Shown piece after piece: positions 45,411 through 54,626 of a stretch of 64,000 nucleotides of DNA. Numbering within the stretch: position 1 is the stretch's first letter; each line of letters starts with the position of its first letter. Location: NCBI RefSeq assembly GCF_011927835.1, contig NZ_JAATJH010000001.1, positions 821,104 to 885,103 of the forward strand, read 5' to 3'. Both the position numbers and the translations under genes were made by a program. This stretch comes from Neolewinella antarctica (GTDB lineage: Bacteria; Bacteroidota; Bacteroidia; Chitinophagales; Saprospiraceae). Under the pieces are notes generated by a model that ran no database searches, was not told the origin of the DNA, and saw nothing but the letters and a program-made list of their open reading frames with translations.

Positions 45411-46925
45411 ATGAAGTTAGTTGCTCGTCTCCTCGCCTGTTGTCTACTAACGGGCACCGTCTTTTTTTCCGGTTGTCAGAATAACGATCTCGACTTCGTG
45501 ACGGGCGATTCCGTCGTGCTGCAATTCAGTACGGACACGATCATGTTCGACACCGTTTTTACGGACCGGGGCAGTGCAACCCAGATCATGAAGGTCTACA
45601 ATCCTTCCGCGGACGCCGTCTCGATCGACCGCATAACCGTGGCCGGCGCCACGGGCGTCCGCTATAATTTCAACATCAACGGTACGCCGGGCCCGGAGGC
45701 CAGGGACGTGGTCATTTTTGGTAACGACAGCATTTTTGTTTTCGTGGAAGTACGGGTGGACCCCACCGCTCCGGAGAACGTAAGCCCCTTCATTGCGGAA
45801 GACCGGTTGATTTTCGAGACGGGTATCAATAAGGAGGAAGTGGTACTCGTGGCGTTCGGTCAGAACGCCAATTACCTCAATGGCTTCCGTAGGGGTCAAC
45901 TTGCTTTGTTGTCCTGCCAGGGAGGAACCTTTACCCTACCCACTGACCTACCCACGGTCATCTTTGGCTCGTTGTTGGTGGAAGACTGCACCCTGCGGGC
46001 CACTGCCGGCACCAAGATTTATTTCCACGGGGGCATCCAACGGAACACCGAATTTTTCGGGCCCGGTTTTTTCAACGACGGCATTCTCTACACCCTGCCC
46101 ACGGGAAAGATCGAATTCGTGGGGACGCTCGACAACCCGGTCGTCCTGAGTACCGACCGGCTGGAAGAACGATTCCGCGACGACCCGGCGAAGTATCAGG
46201 GCATCTTCTTGGGGCCGGAAAGCCGGGGTAACCGGATTGAATACACCGAAATTTTCAACTCGATTGCTGGCGTCAGGCTCGATAGCCTCGCGGAAGTAAG
46301 TATTTCCAACTCCACCATTGCCTACACGGGCGGGCCGGCGGTAGTTGGCTTCCAGTCGGACGTAACGATTACCAACTCACTTTTTCACAGCAACTTCGGT
46401 AATGCCGTGCAATTTCAGCAGGGTGGTAACCTGCGTATGGACCACGTTACCGTGGCCAACTACGGCGTCGACGCGAGTGCACTTTTCCTACGCAATTTTT
46501 CACTAGACGAAGAAGACGAGGTGCGTGGAGCGGCGGCGATGAACGCCACCATTCGCAACTCTATTCTGATCGGTAGCCGTAGCGGTGAGCTCGTGCTGCA
46601 GGATCTCTTCGACGGCGAAGAAGCCGGCGCTTTCGAGATTAGCGTCACCAATTCAGTAGTCCGAACCGACAACGACTTCCTGGAGGCGCAAGGGGGTTTG
46701 TTTGCTGATTTCTACGGGCGGATTTGTGGAAACTGCGTCAACGCCACCGCGGCAGACCCACTGTTCCGCCGCGTGGATGAGGATGACTACCGGCTGGATT
46801 CGTTGGGGGTAGCCAGAAATGTAGGCAGTTATCTACCGCTATTACCACTCGACATCCGCCAGGTAGTACGGGACCGCGATAGCACGGATGCGGGGGCTTT
46901 TCAGTTCGTCCCCGGGGAGGAGTAG
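45411..46925 (+). CDS. Right-handed beta-helix surface lipoprotein
   Basis: A 504-residue lipoprotein: signal MKLVARLLACCLLTGTVFFSGC with a lipobox Cys, an N-terminal Ig-like region (residues about 35-150), and a right-handed parallel beta-helix (about 200-460) of repeated turns such as RIEYTEIFNSIAGVRLDSL, VSISNSTIAYTGGPAVVGF and VTITNSLFHSNFGNAVQF. The C-terminal NAGAFQ-like DAGAFQFVPGE is typical of choice-of-anchor/polymorphic beta-helix proteins. Beta-helices of this type bind or cleave polysaccharides; no catalytic residues can be assigned. Confidence 0.8.
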   Translation: MKLVARLLACCLLTGTVFFSGCQNNDLDFVTGDSVVLQFSTDTIMFDTVFTDRGSATQIMKVYNPSADAVSIDRITVAGATGVRYNFNINGTPGPEARDVVIFGNDSIFVFVEVRVDPTAPENVSPFIAEDRLIFETGINKEEVVLVAFGQNANYLNGFRRGQLALLSCQGGTFTLPTDLPTVIFGSLLVEDCTLRATAGTKIYFHGGIQRNTEFFGPGFFNDGILYTLPTGKIEFVGTLDNPVVLSTDRLEERFRDDPAKYQGIFLGPESRGNRIEYTEIFNSIAGVRLDSLAEVSISNSTIAYTGGPAVVGFQSDVTITNSLFHSNFGNAVQFQQGGNLRMDHVTVANYGVDASALFLRNFSLDEEDEVRGAAAMNATIRNSILIGSRSGELVLQDLFDGEEAGAFEISVTNSVVRTDNDFLEAQGGLFADFYGRICGNCVNATAADPLFRRVDEDDYRLDSLGVARNVGSYLPLLPLDIRQVVRDRDSTDAGAFQFVPGEE

Positions 46926-47100
46926 ACGTATGAAAACGCCTCAACCTACGGCTTTGCCGCCGCGTAAATCATTACACGGTTAAATGGCGTGATTGTGGGC
47001 TGATTTATGATGTAGCCTAGAGTAGTTATCGAATGTACTCGCTCAGTTGCAAAAGTCAGCGGCTACTGCGTGTAAGTAAATAAGGCCGGTCGAGACGCAC

Positions 47101-47877
47101 TTAATCATCGAGGTGACGCAGTTTCAGCGCATCTTCCCGCAATCGGCGGAGGAAAGGGCTGGCAAAGATGAAATCTTCGAGCGTTTCGTTGTCGCTCTCC
47201 AGTACCTGCGACTTATCTCCCCGCCAGGATACTTGGCCGTTTTTGAGAAGAAGGATATTATCACCGATGCCCATGACCGAGTTCATGTCGTGGGTATTGA
47301 TGACGGTGGTGATGTTATGGGTGTTCGTTAGGTCGCAGATAAGCTCGTCGACCAGGATGGACGTCTGCGGATCGAGGCCAGAGTTGGGTTCGTCACAGAA
47401 AAAGTAGTCGGGCTCCAGCACGAGAGCACGGGCAATACCGACGCGCTTCTGCATTCCGCCGGAGACTTCGCTCGGAAAGCGATCGTTGACGCCGTCCAGA
47501 TTAACCATTTCCAAACACTCGTCGACGCGCATCAACTTTTCCTTCGCCGTTTTGCGCGTAAACATATCCATGGGGAAACGGATGTTCTCCCCCACCGTCA
47601 TGGAATCAAAAAGAGCGTTGCCCTGAAAAAGCATCCCCACGTTCATTCTGATGGCGCGGAGTTGCTTGGCGTTCAAATCAAAGATGTCCGTATCTCCGTA
47701 GAATACCGAACCGCTGGTAGGCTCGAATAGTCCGATCAGCAACTTCAATAGCACCGTCTTACCGGCCCCGGAAAGACCGATGATTAGGTTTGGCTTACCG
47801 GCGTAAAATTCGGTGTTGATGCCCTTGAGGACTTCATTTTCTCCGAATGATTTGACGAGATCGACGGTACGGATCAT
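47101..47877 (-). CDS. ABC transporter ATPase, MlaF-like
   Basis: A 258-residue ABC ATPase: Walker A GLSGAGKT (34-41), Q-loop MLFQGNALFDSMTV, signature VSGGMQKR, Walker B YFFCDEP and H-loop NTHDMNSV. The ALFDSMTVGENI segment and signature are typical of MlaF, which powers phospholipid movement between the membranes to keep the outer leaflet asymmetric. It lies 12 bp after the MlaE-like permease gene, in one operon. The MCE-domain partner (MlaD) is not in this pair and probably lies elsewhere. Confidence 0.9.
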   Translation of the reverse strand: MIRTVDLVKSFGENEVLKGINTEFYAGKPNLIIGLSGAGKTVLLKLLIGLFEPTSGSVFYGDTDIFDLNAKQLRAIRMNVGMLFQGNALFDSMTVGENIRFPMDMFTRKTAKEKLMRVDECLEMVNLDGVNDRFPSEVSGGMQKRVGIARALVLEPDYFFCDEPNSGLDPQTSILVDELICDLTNTHNITTVINTHDMNSVMGIGDNILLLKNGQVSWRGDKSQVLESDNETLEDFIFASPFLRRLREDALKLRHLDD

Positions 47878-47889
47878 GGATGGTAAAAC

Positions 47890-48636
47890 TTAGGTGAGGA
47901 GCAGGGCGATGATGAAATCGAAAAGAAGTATCAAAACGTTGGAAACGACTACCGCGCTGGTGCTTGCCTCCCCCAGTTCGATGCTTCCGCCCTTGACGTA
48001 ATAGCCATAATAACAACTGATGGAGGTAAGTAAGAAAGCAAAAACGCACGCTTTGACGAACATAATCCGCACGTAACTCGGCTCGAAGAAGGAACGCAGC
48101 CCGAGGACGTACTCCGTGTGCGAGAGGCTACCGGGCAGTACCGTTGCCAAGTAACCACCGATGATGCTGACGAAAGCAGATACCGCGACCAGTAACGGAA
48201 TCATGATCACGGCGGCAATGATCTTGGGCATGATCAGGTAAGCCGCGGTGTTAACACCCATGATCTCCATCGCGTCAATGTGTTCTTTCTGGCGCATCCC
48301 CCCGATCTCGGCCGCGAGGTTAGAGCCTACTTTGCCGGCCAGTACCAGGCAGGTAATCGTCGGCGCCATCTCGATGATGGTAATGTCCCGCACGATGTAA
48401 CCGATGTAATAGGAAGGAATGAAGCTGTCCCCCAACTGGTCGGCGAACTGTACGGCCGTCACCATGCCGATGAAAACGGAGATGAGCAGGACGATAAAAA
48501 GGGAGCCGACCCCGATGGCGTCCATCTGCCGCACGGTCTCTTTGTAGTACATCGAAAACCGCTCCGGCTTGGCTACGGCGGATTTGAGCAACAAAAAATA
48601 CTGACCGAGGTGGTCGAAAAAGCTGACTAGAAACAT
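47890..48636 (-). CDS. MlaE family lipid ABC transporter permease
   Basis: A 248-residue inner-membrane permease with five or six hydrophobic segments. The MlaE hallmarks are YYKETVRQMDAIGVGSLFIVLLISVFIGMVTAVQFADQL, APTITCLVLAGKVGSNLAAEIGGMRQKEHIDAMEIMGVN and the C-terminal YYGYYVKGGSIELGEASTSAVVVS. The frame extends 58 codons upstream but ATG 48636 gives the family N-terminus. It is upstream of and co-transcribed with the MlaF-like ATPase. Confidence 0.9.
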   Translation of the reverse strand: MFLVSFFDHLGQYFLLLKSAVAKPERFSMYYKETVRQMDAIGVGSLFIVLLISVFIGMVTAVQFADQLGDSFIPSYYIGYIVRDITIIEMAPTITCLVLAGKVGSNLAAEIGGMRQKEHIDAMEIMGVNTAAYLIMPKIIAAVIMIPLLVAVSAFVSIIGGYLATVLPGSLSHTEYVLGLRSFFEPSYVRIMFVKACVFAFLLTSISCYYGYYVKGGSIELGEASTSAVVVSNVLILLFDFIIALLLT

Positions 48637-48819
48637 TCGGTGGGGGCTGAGCGGAGAGTAGGTTGCCGGGTAGGTTCGGGGTAGAACGCCGGCTAAGGTA
48701 GATAGGTTTCGTGGCTCACGCCGAAGGGGCTGGTTTCCCCGTGGCGAAAAAGTAGTGAGTTTAGCGAAGCGCGGGGTGCGACCGGGTTCAATCTTGAGCG
48801 GCAATTTCACCCCGTCACG

Positions 48820-50730
48820 TTAGGTAACGCGCAGCACGCCGCGCATGATTTTGTAGTGCCCAGGGACGGTACAGACGTATTCGTACACGCCCGGCTTGGT
48901 GGGGGCGACGAAGTAAATCACGTCGGACGTTTCGGGCTCGACGAGTTTGGTGTGGACGAGCACTTCGTCCATCTCGGGTACGTGGCTCATTCCAAGACCT
49001 TTGAGGCCCAGCGTTGCTGCTTCCTCCCCCACGGCGTCCCCTTTGCGACCGCTGGTCAGGACGAAGTTGTGCTGCATATCGTCGGGGTTGCGAAAGGTCA
49101 GGCGGACTTTTTGACCGGCCTTCACTTGCAGGACTTCCTGCTTGTAGCGCATTCCCTTGATGGTTTCCAGGAGGATGTCGGCGTCCACCTCGCCGTTCCA
49201 GGCCGTTGGCATGGTGGTCGGTCGTTTCGGGCTGGTTTCCCCGGCGTCCAGCTCTTCGCCAATTTCCCCGGCACCCGCGACCTCGCCCCCCGGAATATTA
49301 TTCAAGGTGTAGTAGCCAACATCGTGGAGCAGTTGCTTGCCGTCCTGCCCCGTGATGCCGTCTATTTTAAACTCGTATATGTACCCGGGGCGCAAGCCTG
49401 CGACCTTTACGTTAATCGTCTTTTCATCGCTGAGCACGCGGGTAGCAAGAATAGCATTTTCCTGCATGTCTACCGCCGGTGAGCCGTAATTGTGGTGATA
49501 GCGGTAAGTAAAATTCTGAATGGTAAAGCTTTTGGCGCTGACGCTGGATGCAAGGATAGGTTCGGTAAAAGCGACATTGAACCCGTCGGCCGCCGCCGTG
49601 ATGGCGTACATCTCGAAGGGCACTTCCCCCGTCCACTTTAGGCGTTCTAGCGCAAACTCCTCGCCGCCGGTGGCCGCCCAGCCCCGGGCCGTTTGTCCGG
49701 CGTAAAGCGTGCCGTCCTCCGTCAGCCGCATCCGTAGCAACCCAGAACTAAAGCCTTCCCGGAAGGGGAAAACCGCCCCCTGGTACTCTCCTTCCACCTT
49801 TTCCAAACTGACTCGCATGATCTTGCTCTGCCCCTGGTCGGAAACCAAGAGTTGATTGGCAAAAGGCCCGAAAGCGCCCTGTGTATCGTCGTTCAGGATG
49901 GCCGCCGTCGAAATCCCCATGATGCCGTGGGGAAACCAAACCGCCGGCAACTTCAAGCTTTCCACCTCCCGCTTGGCGGCGTACATTGTCCCGTAATCAT
50001 CCGTAATGGTATGCGCTTCCAGGTCGAGGGGAGAATTCCGCTCGCCCGTCCAGGCCAGGCCCGCCGGGTGGCCCGCAAAGTCTCCCTTCCTCAGGTGAGT
50101 GATGCGTCCCGAGCCGATCCAGTCACCCTGGTTTTCGGCCACAAAAATGTCGCCCTCGTTATTCAAGCCGAAGCCCGCCGGCGACCGCATCCCGACCGCG
50201 TACGGAGTGATCCTTTTAGTATCGGGGTCGCAAGCCAACATCCACCCCCGCCACTTAGCTTTACTCACGCCCTTTCCTTCCCAACCGACGTTGAGCGTCG
50301 TCACGAAACTGCCGTCGGGGCGGAACAGTGGCCCGTAATGGTATTCATGGTAGTTGCCCGTCAGCGGGATTTCGTAGACGGTTTCAAAGCGGTCCGCCCA
50401 GCCGTCCCCGTCTTTATCCAGTAGTTTTGTGACTTCCCCGCGTTGGGCAACGTAAATGTCCCCTTCGTGCACCGTGAGGCCGAGCGGCTCGTGCAGCCCC
50501 CGCGCGAATAACTCGTAGGTGGCCCGGTCAGCGACGTCACTGACCAGAAAAACTTCCCCCCTCCGGGTACAGACCGCGAGGCGGCCGTCGGGCAGGAAAT
50601 CCATGCCCCCGACTTCGAGCTCTACCCCGTCCGGGATGCTGACTTGTTCAATCGTGTAGTAATCAGCCTCCGTTTGGGCGGACAAAAGAAACCCGATTGA
50701 AACGGCGGCGAGCGTGAATAGCTTTTTCAT
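48820..50730 (-). CDS. Sorbosone/glucose dehydrogenase-like propeller fused to an azurin-type cupredoxin
   Basis: A 636-residue secreted protein with a signal peptide (MKKLFTLAAVSIGFLLSAQ). Residues about 35-380 form a beta-propeller of the sugar dehydrogenase / membrane-bound dehydrogenase type (GGMDFLPDGRLAVCTRRGEVF, DGWADRFETVYEIPLTGNYHEYHYGPLF, GMRSPAGFGLNNEGDIFVAENQGDW). After a Pro/Gly/Glu-rich linker near 480-500, the last 120 residues are a type I copper domain with ligands His in MQHNFVLT and the Cys-x4-His-x3-Met pattern in CTVPGHYKIM. The fusion suggests oxidation coupled to direct electron transfer. It follows the PA14 lipoprotein gene by 19 bp. Confidence 0.82.
   Translation of the reverse strand: MKKLFTLAAVSIGFLLSAQTEADYYTIEQVSIPDGVELEVGGMDFLPDGRLAVCTRRGEVFLVSDVADRATYELFARGLHEPLGLTVHEGDIYVAQRGEVTKLLDKDGDGWADRFETVYEIPLTGNYHEYHYGPLFRPDGSFVTTLNVGWEGKGVSKAKWRGWMLACDPDTKRITPYAVGMRSPAGFGLNNEGDIFVAENQGDWIGSGRITHLRKGDFAGHPAGLAWTGERNSPLDLEAHTITDDYGTMYAAKREVESLKLPAVWFPHGIMGISTAAILNDDTQGAFGPFANQLLVSDQGQSKIMRVSLEKVEGEYQGAVFPFREGFSSGLLRMRLTEDGTLYAGQTARGWAATGGEEFALERLKWTGEVPFEMYAITAAADGFNVAFTEPILASSVSAKSFTIQNFTYRYHHNYGSPAVDMQENAILATRVLSDEKTINVKVAGLRPGYIYEFKIDGITGQDGKQLLHDVGYYTLNNIPGGEVAGAGEIGEELDAGETSPKRPTTMPTAWNGEVDADILLETIKGMRYKQEVLQVKAGQKVRLTFRNPDDMQHNFVLTSGRKGDAVGEEAATLGLKGLGMSHVPEMDEVLVHTKLVEPETSDVIYFVAPTKPGVYEYVCTVPGHYKIMRGVLRVT
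49271..49287 (+). repeat. Dispersed repeat copy inside the dehydrogenase linker
   Basis: GCACCCGCGACCTCGCC, one mismatch to the core. It encodes GGEVAGAG of the linker before the cupredoxin domain. Confidence 0.5.
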
Positions 50731-50749
50731 AAGTGCGTTGCGATAAAGT

Positions 50750-52444
50750 TTACCAGTTAATACGGTAGCGTAGGTGGCCGTCGGCGCCCACGTGAGCGAT
50801 CAGCCTTTCTCTCCCCTCCGACACTTGTTTGAATAGTCCCTCCCCATCGTAGGATTCGATCGTAATCCTCATCCCGGGGCTACGTAGCTCGAACTCACCG
50901 GGGGAGATTTCCGTGATTTGCTCCGCATTGGCGATTTGCGTGTAACGATCTATACCGGAGCCGGTGTGCCGCAAATCCCGGACGAGTGCGTCACCATCCG
51001 GAGTAAATTTATCGCTCACCTGCCCCTTGTCAATTTTGTAGGTGAACGTCGGTCTTCCGGCCTCGTCCAGGTCGTAGGCAAAATGTTGAAAATCGTCTTC
51101 GCCCGGCTCGTCGGACCGTCCGGGCCACGGTGCGTCGGGGTCTTCCGTCCACTGCCGGTCACCGTCGAACGTGGTCGTTACGCCGAGGGGGGTAATAATT
51201 TGTTTCGGGCCCCTACCCGCCCACATATCGCGGACATCAGCAAAATCGCCACGCCACACTTGCAGCAGGCTACCGGTCTGTAAGTCTACGGAATAGTGCG
51301 GGCCCTTCCCTTCCCCGACGCTGACGACGTGGGTCCGCTTGCTCGTGGCGGCGTATATCCTGGGAGCCGGAAAAAATAGGAATGACCTTAGTAGGTAGGG
51401 CCGATCGTCCATTTCAACCGGGAGTGGGTCGGAAGACGCCGGTGCTCCGTACGCGACCCCCCATTCTACGGTATTCAGTAGTTTGACCTTTTCGTCTTCG
51501 AAACGGTAGGAGAACATTAACCGGTTCCACCCGCCGCGGTAGGTGAACTCAAGGGCGACATCATGGTCACCGGCGGCCAGTTGTAAACTGTCCGCGGTCG
51601 GCGGGCCCGGGTCGCCATCGTGACTGAGCACTTCCTCCCCGTCAATAAAAAAGCGTGCGGTGGAAGGTGAAAGAATGTTCCACCAGTATTTCCCACTTTT
51701 CGGCACGTTCAACTTCCCCGTGAACCGCAGCGCGTACTGCCCCGTCCCGGGGTTGAGCGCCGCTACGTCAAAACGCTGGACGTAACCTCGTTCATCGGGT
51801 TCCTTTTGCCAGTCCGTAAAAGCTTCCGTATCGCCCCCCGTTGCGTAGGCGGCGTAGCTGAGCAGAGGAATTTCGAGGTTTACTTCCCCGTCCTCCTCAA
51901 TGACGGAGGTAGCACCAGCCCGGGCTACGCCAGCCGTCCGCAAGTTCGCTACCCTAACCGTAGCGCCGGTCGCTGGCTCAATGACCAGGGGTCCGTGGCC
52001 AATTTCTGATCGCCGCAATTTGTGCTGCGTGTGCACCAAGTTGCCATCGACGTAGACTTCGAGTACCGTGGCGGGCACGTTCTCGGTCGCACTCAAAAAG
52101 ATAAGTTCCAGGTCGTGCCAGATCCCGCGACTTGGTAACCCGCGCAGTTGCGACGACTGACCCTCCAGTTCGAACGTAGCGAGGTCCAGTGAGTAGCGGT
52201 TTTGTAGCAACAGCGTGGCGCCGTCGTTATCCCCCAGTTGATAAGACAGCCGTAGGGTCAGGTTTTCGTGGCTCGGCAAAAGCTCGGTTGCCTCGGTAAA
52301 AATGCCACTATCGGAGATGGTTTGTTCCGTCAAGCCGTCCACCCCGGCGGGCGAGTCGATCCGGACTTCTTTTACCGAGAGGGGGTCGCGGTCGCAGGAG
52401 CAAAGAAAAAGGGTGAGGAGCAGAAAAATTGGGAATCGGCGCAT
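50750..52444 (-). CDS. PA14-domain lipoprotein of a dehydrogenase operon
   Basis: A 564-residue lipoprotein: MRRFPIFLLLTLFLCSC gives two possible lipobox cysteines. A concanavalin-like region follows (LDLATFELEGQSSQLRGLPSRGIWHDLELIFLS), then a PA14 domain (YALRFTGKLNVPKSGKYWWNILSPSTARFFIDGEEVLSHDG, HDVALEFTYRGGWNRLMFSY), and a C-terminal domain of unknown type. PA14 domains often bind carbohydrate. It is the first gene of a two-gene operon with the dehydrogenase-azurin fusion, so it may present substrate to it. ATG 52444 is chosen over the longer frame because the promoter lies at 52474-52481. Confidence 0.78.
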   Translation of the reverse strand: MRRFPIFLLLTLFLCSCDRDPLSVKEVRIDSPAGVDGLTEQTISDSGIFTEATELLPSHENLTLRLSYQLGDNDGATLLLQNRYSLDLATFELEGQSSQLRGLPSRGIWHDLELIFLSATENVPATVLEVYVDGNLVHTQHKLRRSEIGHGPLVIEPATGATVRVANLRTAGVARAGATSVIEEDGEVNLEIPLLSYAAYATGGDTEAFTDWQKEPDERGYVQRFDVAALNPGTGQYALRFTGKLNVPKSGKYWWNILSPSTARFFIDGEEVLSHDGDPGPPTADSLQLAAGDHDVALEFTYRGGWNRLMFSYRFEDEKVKLLNTVEWGVAYGAPASSDPLPVEMDDRPYLLRSFLFFPAPRIYAATSKRTHVVSVGEGKGPHYSVDLQTGSLLQVWRGDFADVRDMWAGRGPKQIITPLGVTTTFDGDRQWTEDPDAPWPGRSDEPGEDDFQHFAYDLDEAGRPTFTYKIDKGQVSDKFTPDGDALVRDLRHTGSGIDRYTQIANAEQITEISPGEFELRSPGMRITIESYDGEGLFKQVSEGRERLIAHVGADGHLRYRINW

Positions 52445-52473
52445 GGGCGGGTAGCTGATCTTTTTGGGTGGGT

Positions 52474-52481
52474 TAAAGATA
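52474..52481 (-). promoter_or_regulatory. -7 promoter element TATCTTTA for the PA14/dehydrogenase operon
   Basis: Near-consensus element on the minus strand, 29 nt before ATG 52444. Confidence 0.5.
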
Positions 52482-52650
52482 GCTGGTAGGACAAGAAGTA
52501 CCTCACGGAACCACCGTGGTCTTAGTAGGGCAAGTCTGGTACTTTTGGTCCAAATATATTTTAGTCTTTTCATTCCGTACGTTCAAAGCTGGCGAACTAG
52601 CATTGGTATAAAATGACGGTGCTCTACGCCTTGCCCTTCGATTCGGAACA

Positions 52651-52658
52651 TACCTTGG
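52651..52658 (+). promoter_or_regulatory. -7 promoter element TACCTTGG for the DUF3667 gene
   Basis: Same variant as upstream of the MFS gene at 29222. Lies 18 nt before ATG 52677, with a possible TTG at 52631. Confidence 0.45.
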
Positions 52659-52676
52659 GGACACAAATACGCTACT

Positions 52677-53462
52677 ATGTTTTCCAACAATGCCCCTATC
52701 GACAAGTGCCTAAACTGTGGCACGGAACTGCAAGGAGAGTTCTGCCACAATTGCGCGCAGCGAGCTTCTACACGGCGCTTTTCACTCCGGACTTTGTGGG
52801 ATGGGCAATTCATAGAAGATGTTTTTCAAGTGAACCGTGGCCTACTGCGGACGCTGTTAGAACTACTTTATCGCCCCGGTCGGGTAGCAGCGGATTATAT
52901 AGGCGGACACCGGAGGCGGTATTTCAATTTTTTGACGCTGCTACTTCTTTTAGTGGCTGCGGATCTGCTGCTACGCGAGTATTCTACAGCGTCGCTAAGC
53001 ACGATTTTTTATAACAGACATGGTGTCGAACAGATAGAAACTACGAATCCGGCGGCTTATGCGATTGTACTGGAAACCAACTACCGTTTGGTGTTTGTCA
53101 TAACTCTTCCACTATTAGCTCTATTTCAGGCACTGTTGCTGCGGCGAACAAGGATGAATTACTGGGAGCACGTGGTTGCTGCTTCGTTTTTGATGTCGGC
53201 TCAAGCACTATACTGCGTTGCGGGAGATGTCCTGCCTCTTCTACTTACGAATGAAACAGCCCTGATTTATAATTACCGCGCGGTTGCGATCATGATTTGT
53301 GTCATCAACTTTTTGTTTTACTGGCAGTATACGCGAGGCTTTTATCCTACCTTTTTCGATCGCTGCTGGCGGGTTATCTTGCTAGGGTTGCTCGCCTCGG
53401 TTTGTGGCTTTGCGGTAATTGAGTTTCTTGTTGGATTCAATGACCCGGCTGGTAATGGCTAG
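52677..53462 (+). CDS. DUF3667 domain-containing membrane protein
   Basis: A 261-residue protein with an N-terminal zinc ribbon (CLNCGTELQGEFCHNCAQRA, two CxxC pairs), the DUF3667 segment LRTLLELLYRPGRVAADYIGGHRRRYFNFLTLLLLLV, and five or so transmembrane helices. Such proteins are widespread in Bacteroidota and have no established function. Codon and base composition look more AT-rich than the neighbours, and it is followed by a repeat-laden gap. Confidence 0.85.
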   Translation: MFSNNAPIDKCLNCGTELQGEFCHNCAQRASTRRFSLRTLWDGQFIEDVFQVNRGLLRTLLELLYRPGRVAADYIGGHRRRYFNFLTLLLLLVAADLLLREYSTASLSTIFYNRHGVEQIETTNPAAYAIVLETNYRLVFVITLPLLALFQALLLRRTRMNYWEHVVAASFLMSAQALYCVAGDVLPLLLTNETALIYNYRAVAIMICVINFLFYWQYTRGFYPTFFDRCWRVILLGLLASVCGFAVIEFLVGFNDPAGNG

Positions 53463-54068
53463 GAAGTTTTTCAGAAAAGGGACCGGAGTTTCTTTTCTGG
53501 ATCTAAAATTACTTCAAGGAAGATAGCCATTCCACGGGTGCTTAGACCTGAGGAAACCCACCAGCGTCGGAACCAGGCGACTGATATTCCGCTAGTTATT
53601 TTACCACGTACCACGTAGCACGAAGTACTAAGCAGCAAAGCAGCAAAGCACAAAAAAATGACGAATTGCAATGGCGAAGCACTGTTCACTTATTCTTACG
53701 TCCTTGTGTATTTGTGTGGCATAGTTTGGGTACTCAAGGTCAGTTGGTCGTGTGTTTTAGGTTTGGTTTCTAGAAGGTTCATTTGAAAAATATATACCGT
53801 CGAGTTCGCTTCATTCACTCTACAAATAATCGCTTGGCAAGCAAAATCTTACAAGCTAAACAGTGGTTTTTATTCGTTTACATACGAATAAAATCGAAAG
53901 TATTCGCATAAATGGCGACTACGGTTAGGACTTGCCCCCACCTTTGCATCGTCACCGAAACCAAGGAGAGTATCGATTGCTCTCCCACGCTTCTGGCCGA
54001 TGCAATTTTCAACCCAGGGTTCCCGCACTCAACAACACTAACGGCGGGGGCTCACAAACTCCTTACTT
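53463..54068. other. AT-rich intergenic region with repeats
   Basis: Clearly AT-richer than the rest. Holds an ACCACGTACCACGTAGCACG stretch, an AGCAGCAAAGCAGCAAAGCA tandem (53630-53650) and a CCTTGTGTATTTGTGTGGC end (53702-53720) related to the element at 35.6 kb. A CACCTTTG near 53939 is a possible ssb promoter element. No gene is seen. Confidence 0.5.
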
Positions 54069-54626
54069 ATGTCTATTCGCAATAGCGTTTCCCTTATTGG
54101 TAATCTCGGCAAGGCGCCGCAGGTAACCGTCCTCGATAGCGGCACCAAGATCACCGAGTTCAGCCTTGCTACTAACGAGTACTTCCGGGACCGGGAAGGC
54201 AACCGCCAAACCCGCACCATGTGGCACACCGTTAAGTCGTTCGGGAAGACGGCTGAGATCCTTGGTGAATACTTAAGCTCCGGCAGTCAGGTTGCCATCG
54301 ACGGGCGGCTCAGCTACCGCAAGTGGATCGACCGTCACGATCAAGTCCGCATCACCACCGAAATCATCGTGGAAGACTTTACTTTCCTTAGCCCTAAGGG
54401 GCAAACGAACGATGCGGCGGCTACCTCGGCTGCTGAAGCTGCGGAAGTAGAAATCACTAACGACCGGATGGAGCGTGGTGCAAGCTCTCAGATTGCTGCG
54501 GAGCCAGCTCCGAAAATGGGGAAAAAGCCGTCCCGCAAATCGGCAACGACTAGAAAAAAGTCCGCCGGAGCCAAAGCAAGGGCTTCGCTCACGGCGCTCA
54601 TCGATGATGTTGATCTACCCTTCTAG
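54069..54626 (+). CDS. ssb: Single-stranded DNA-binding protein
   Basis: A 185-residue SSB with the full OB fold (SVSLIGNLGKAPQVTVLDSG, TEFSLATNEYFRD, TRTMWHTVKSFGKTAEILGEYLSSGSQVAIDGRLSYRKW, TTEIIVEDFTFL), then a variable linker with a Lys/Ala-rich stretch (KKPSRKSATTRKKSAGAKA) and the acidic C-terminal tip DDVDLPF that binds repair and replication partners. The basic linker is unusual beside the usual Gly/Pro-rich type. This is the best candidate for the housekeeping SSB in the window. Terminated by the hairpin at 54719. Confidence 0.95.
   Translation: MSIRNSVSLIGNLGKAPQVTVLDSGTKITEFSLATNEYFRDREGNRQTRTMWHTVKSFGKTAEILGEYLSSGSQVAIDGRLSYRKWIDRHDQVRITTEIIVEDFTFLSPKGQTNDAAATSAAEAAEVEITNDRMERGASSQIAAEPAPKMGKKPSRKSATTRKKSAGAKARASLTALIDDVDLPF

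Noticed and set aside
52384-52406. GTCGCGGTCGCAGGAGCAAAG at the lipobox of the PA14 lipoprotein gene as a repeat copy
   Set aside because: Three mismatches in 21 bases; the encoded C-S-C-D-R-D is plausible lipobox sequence on its own.
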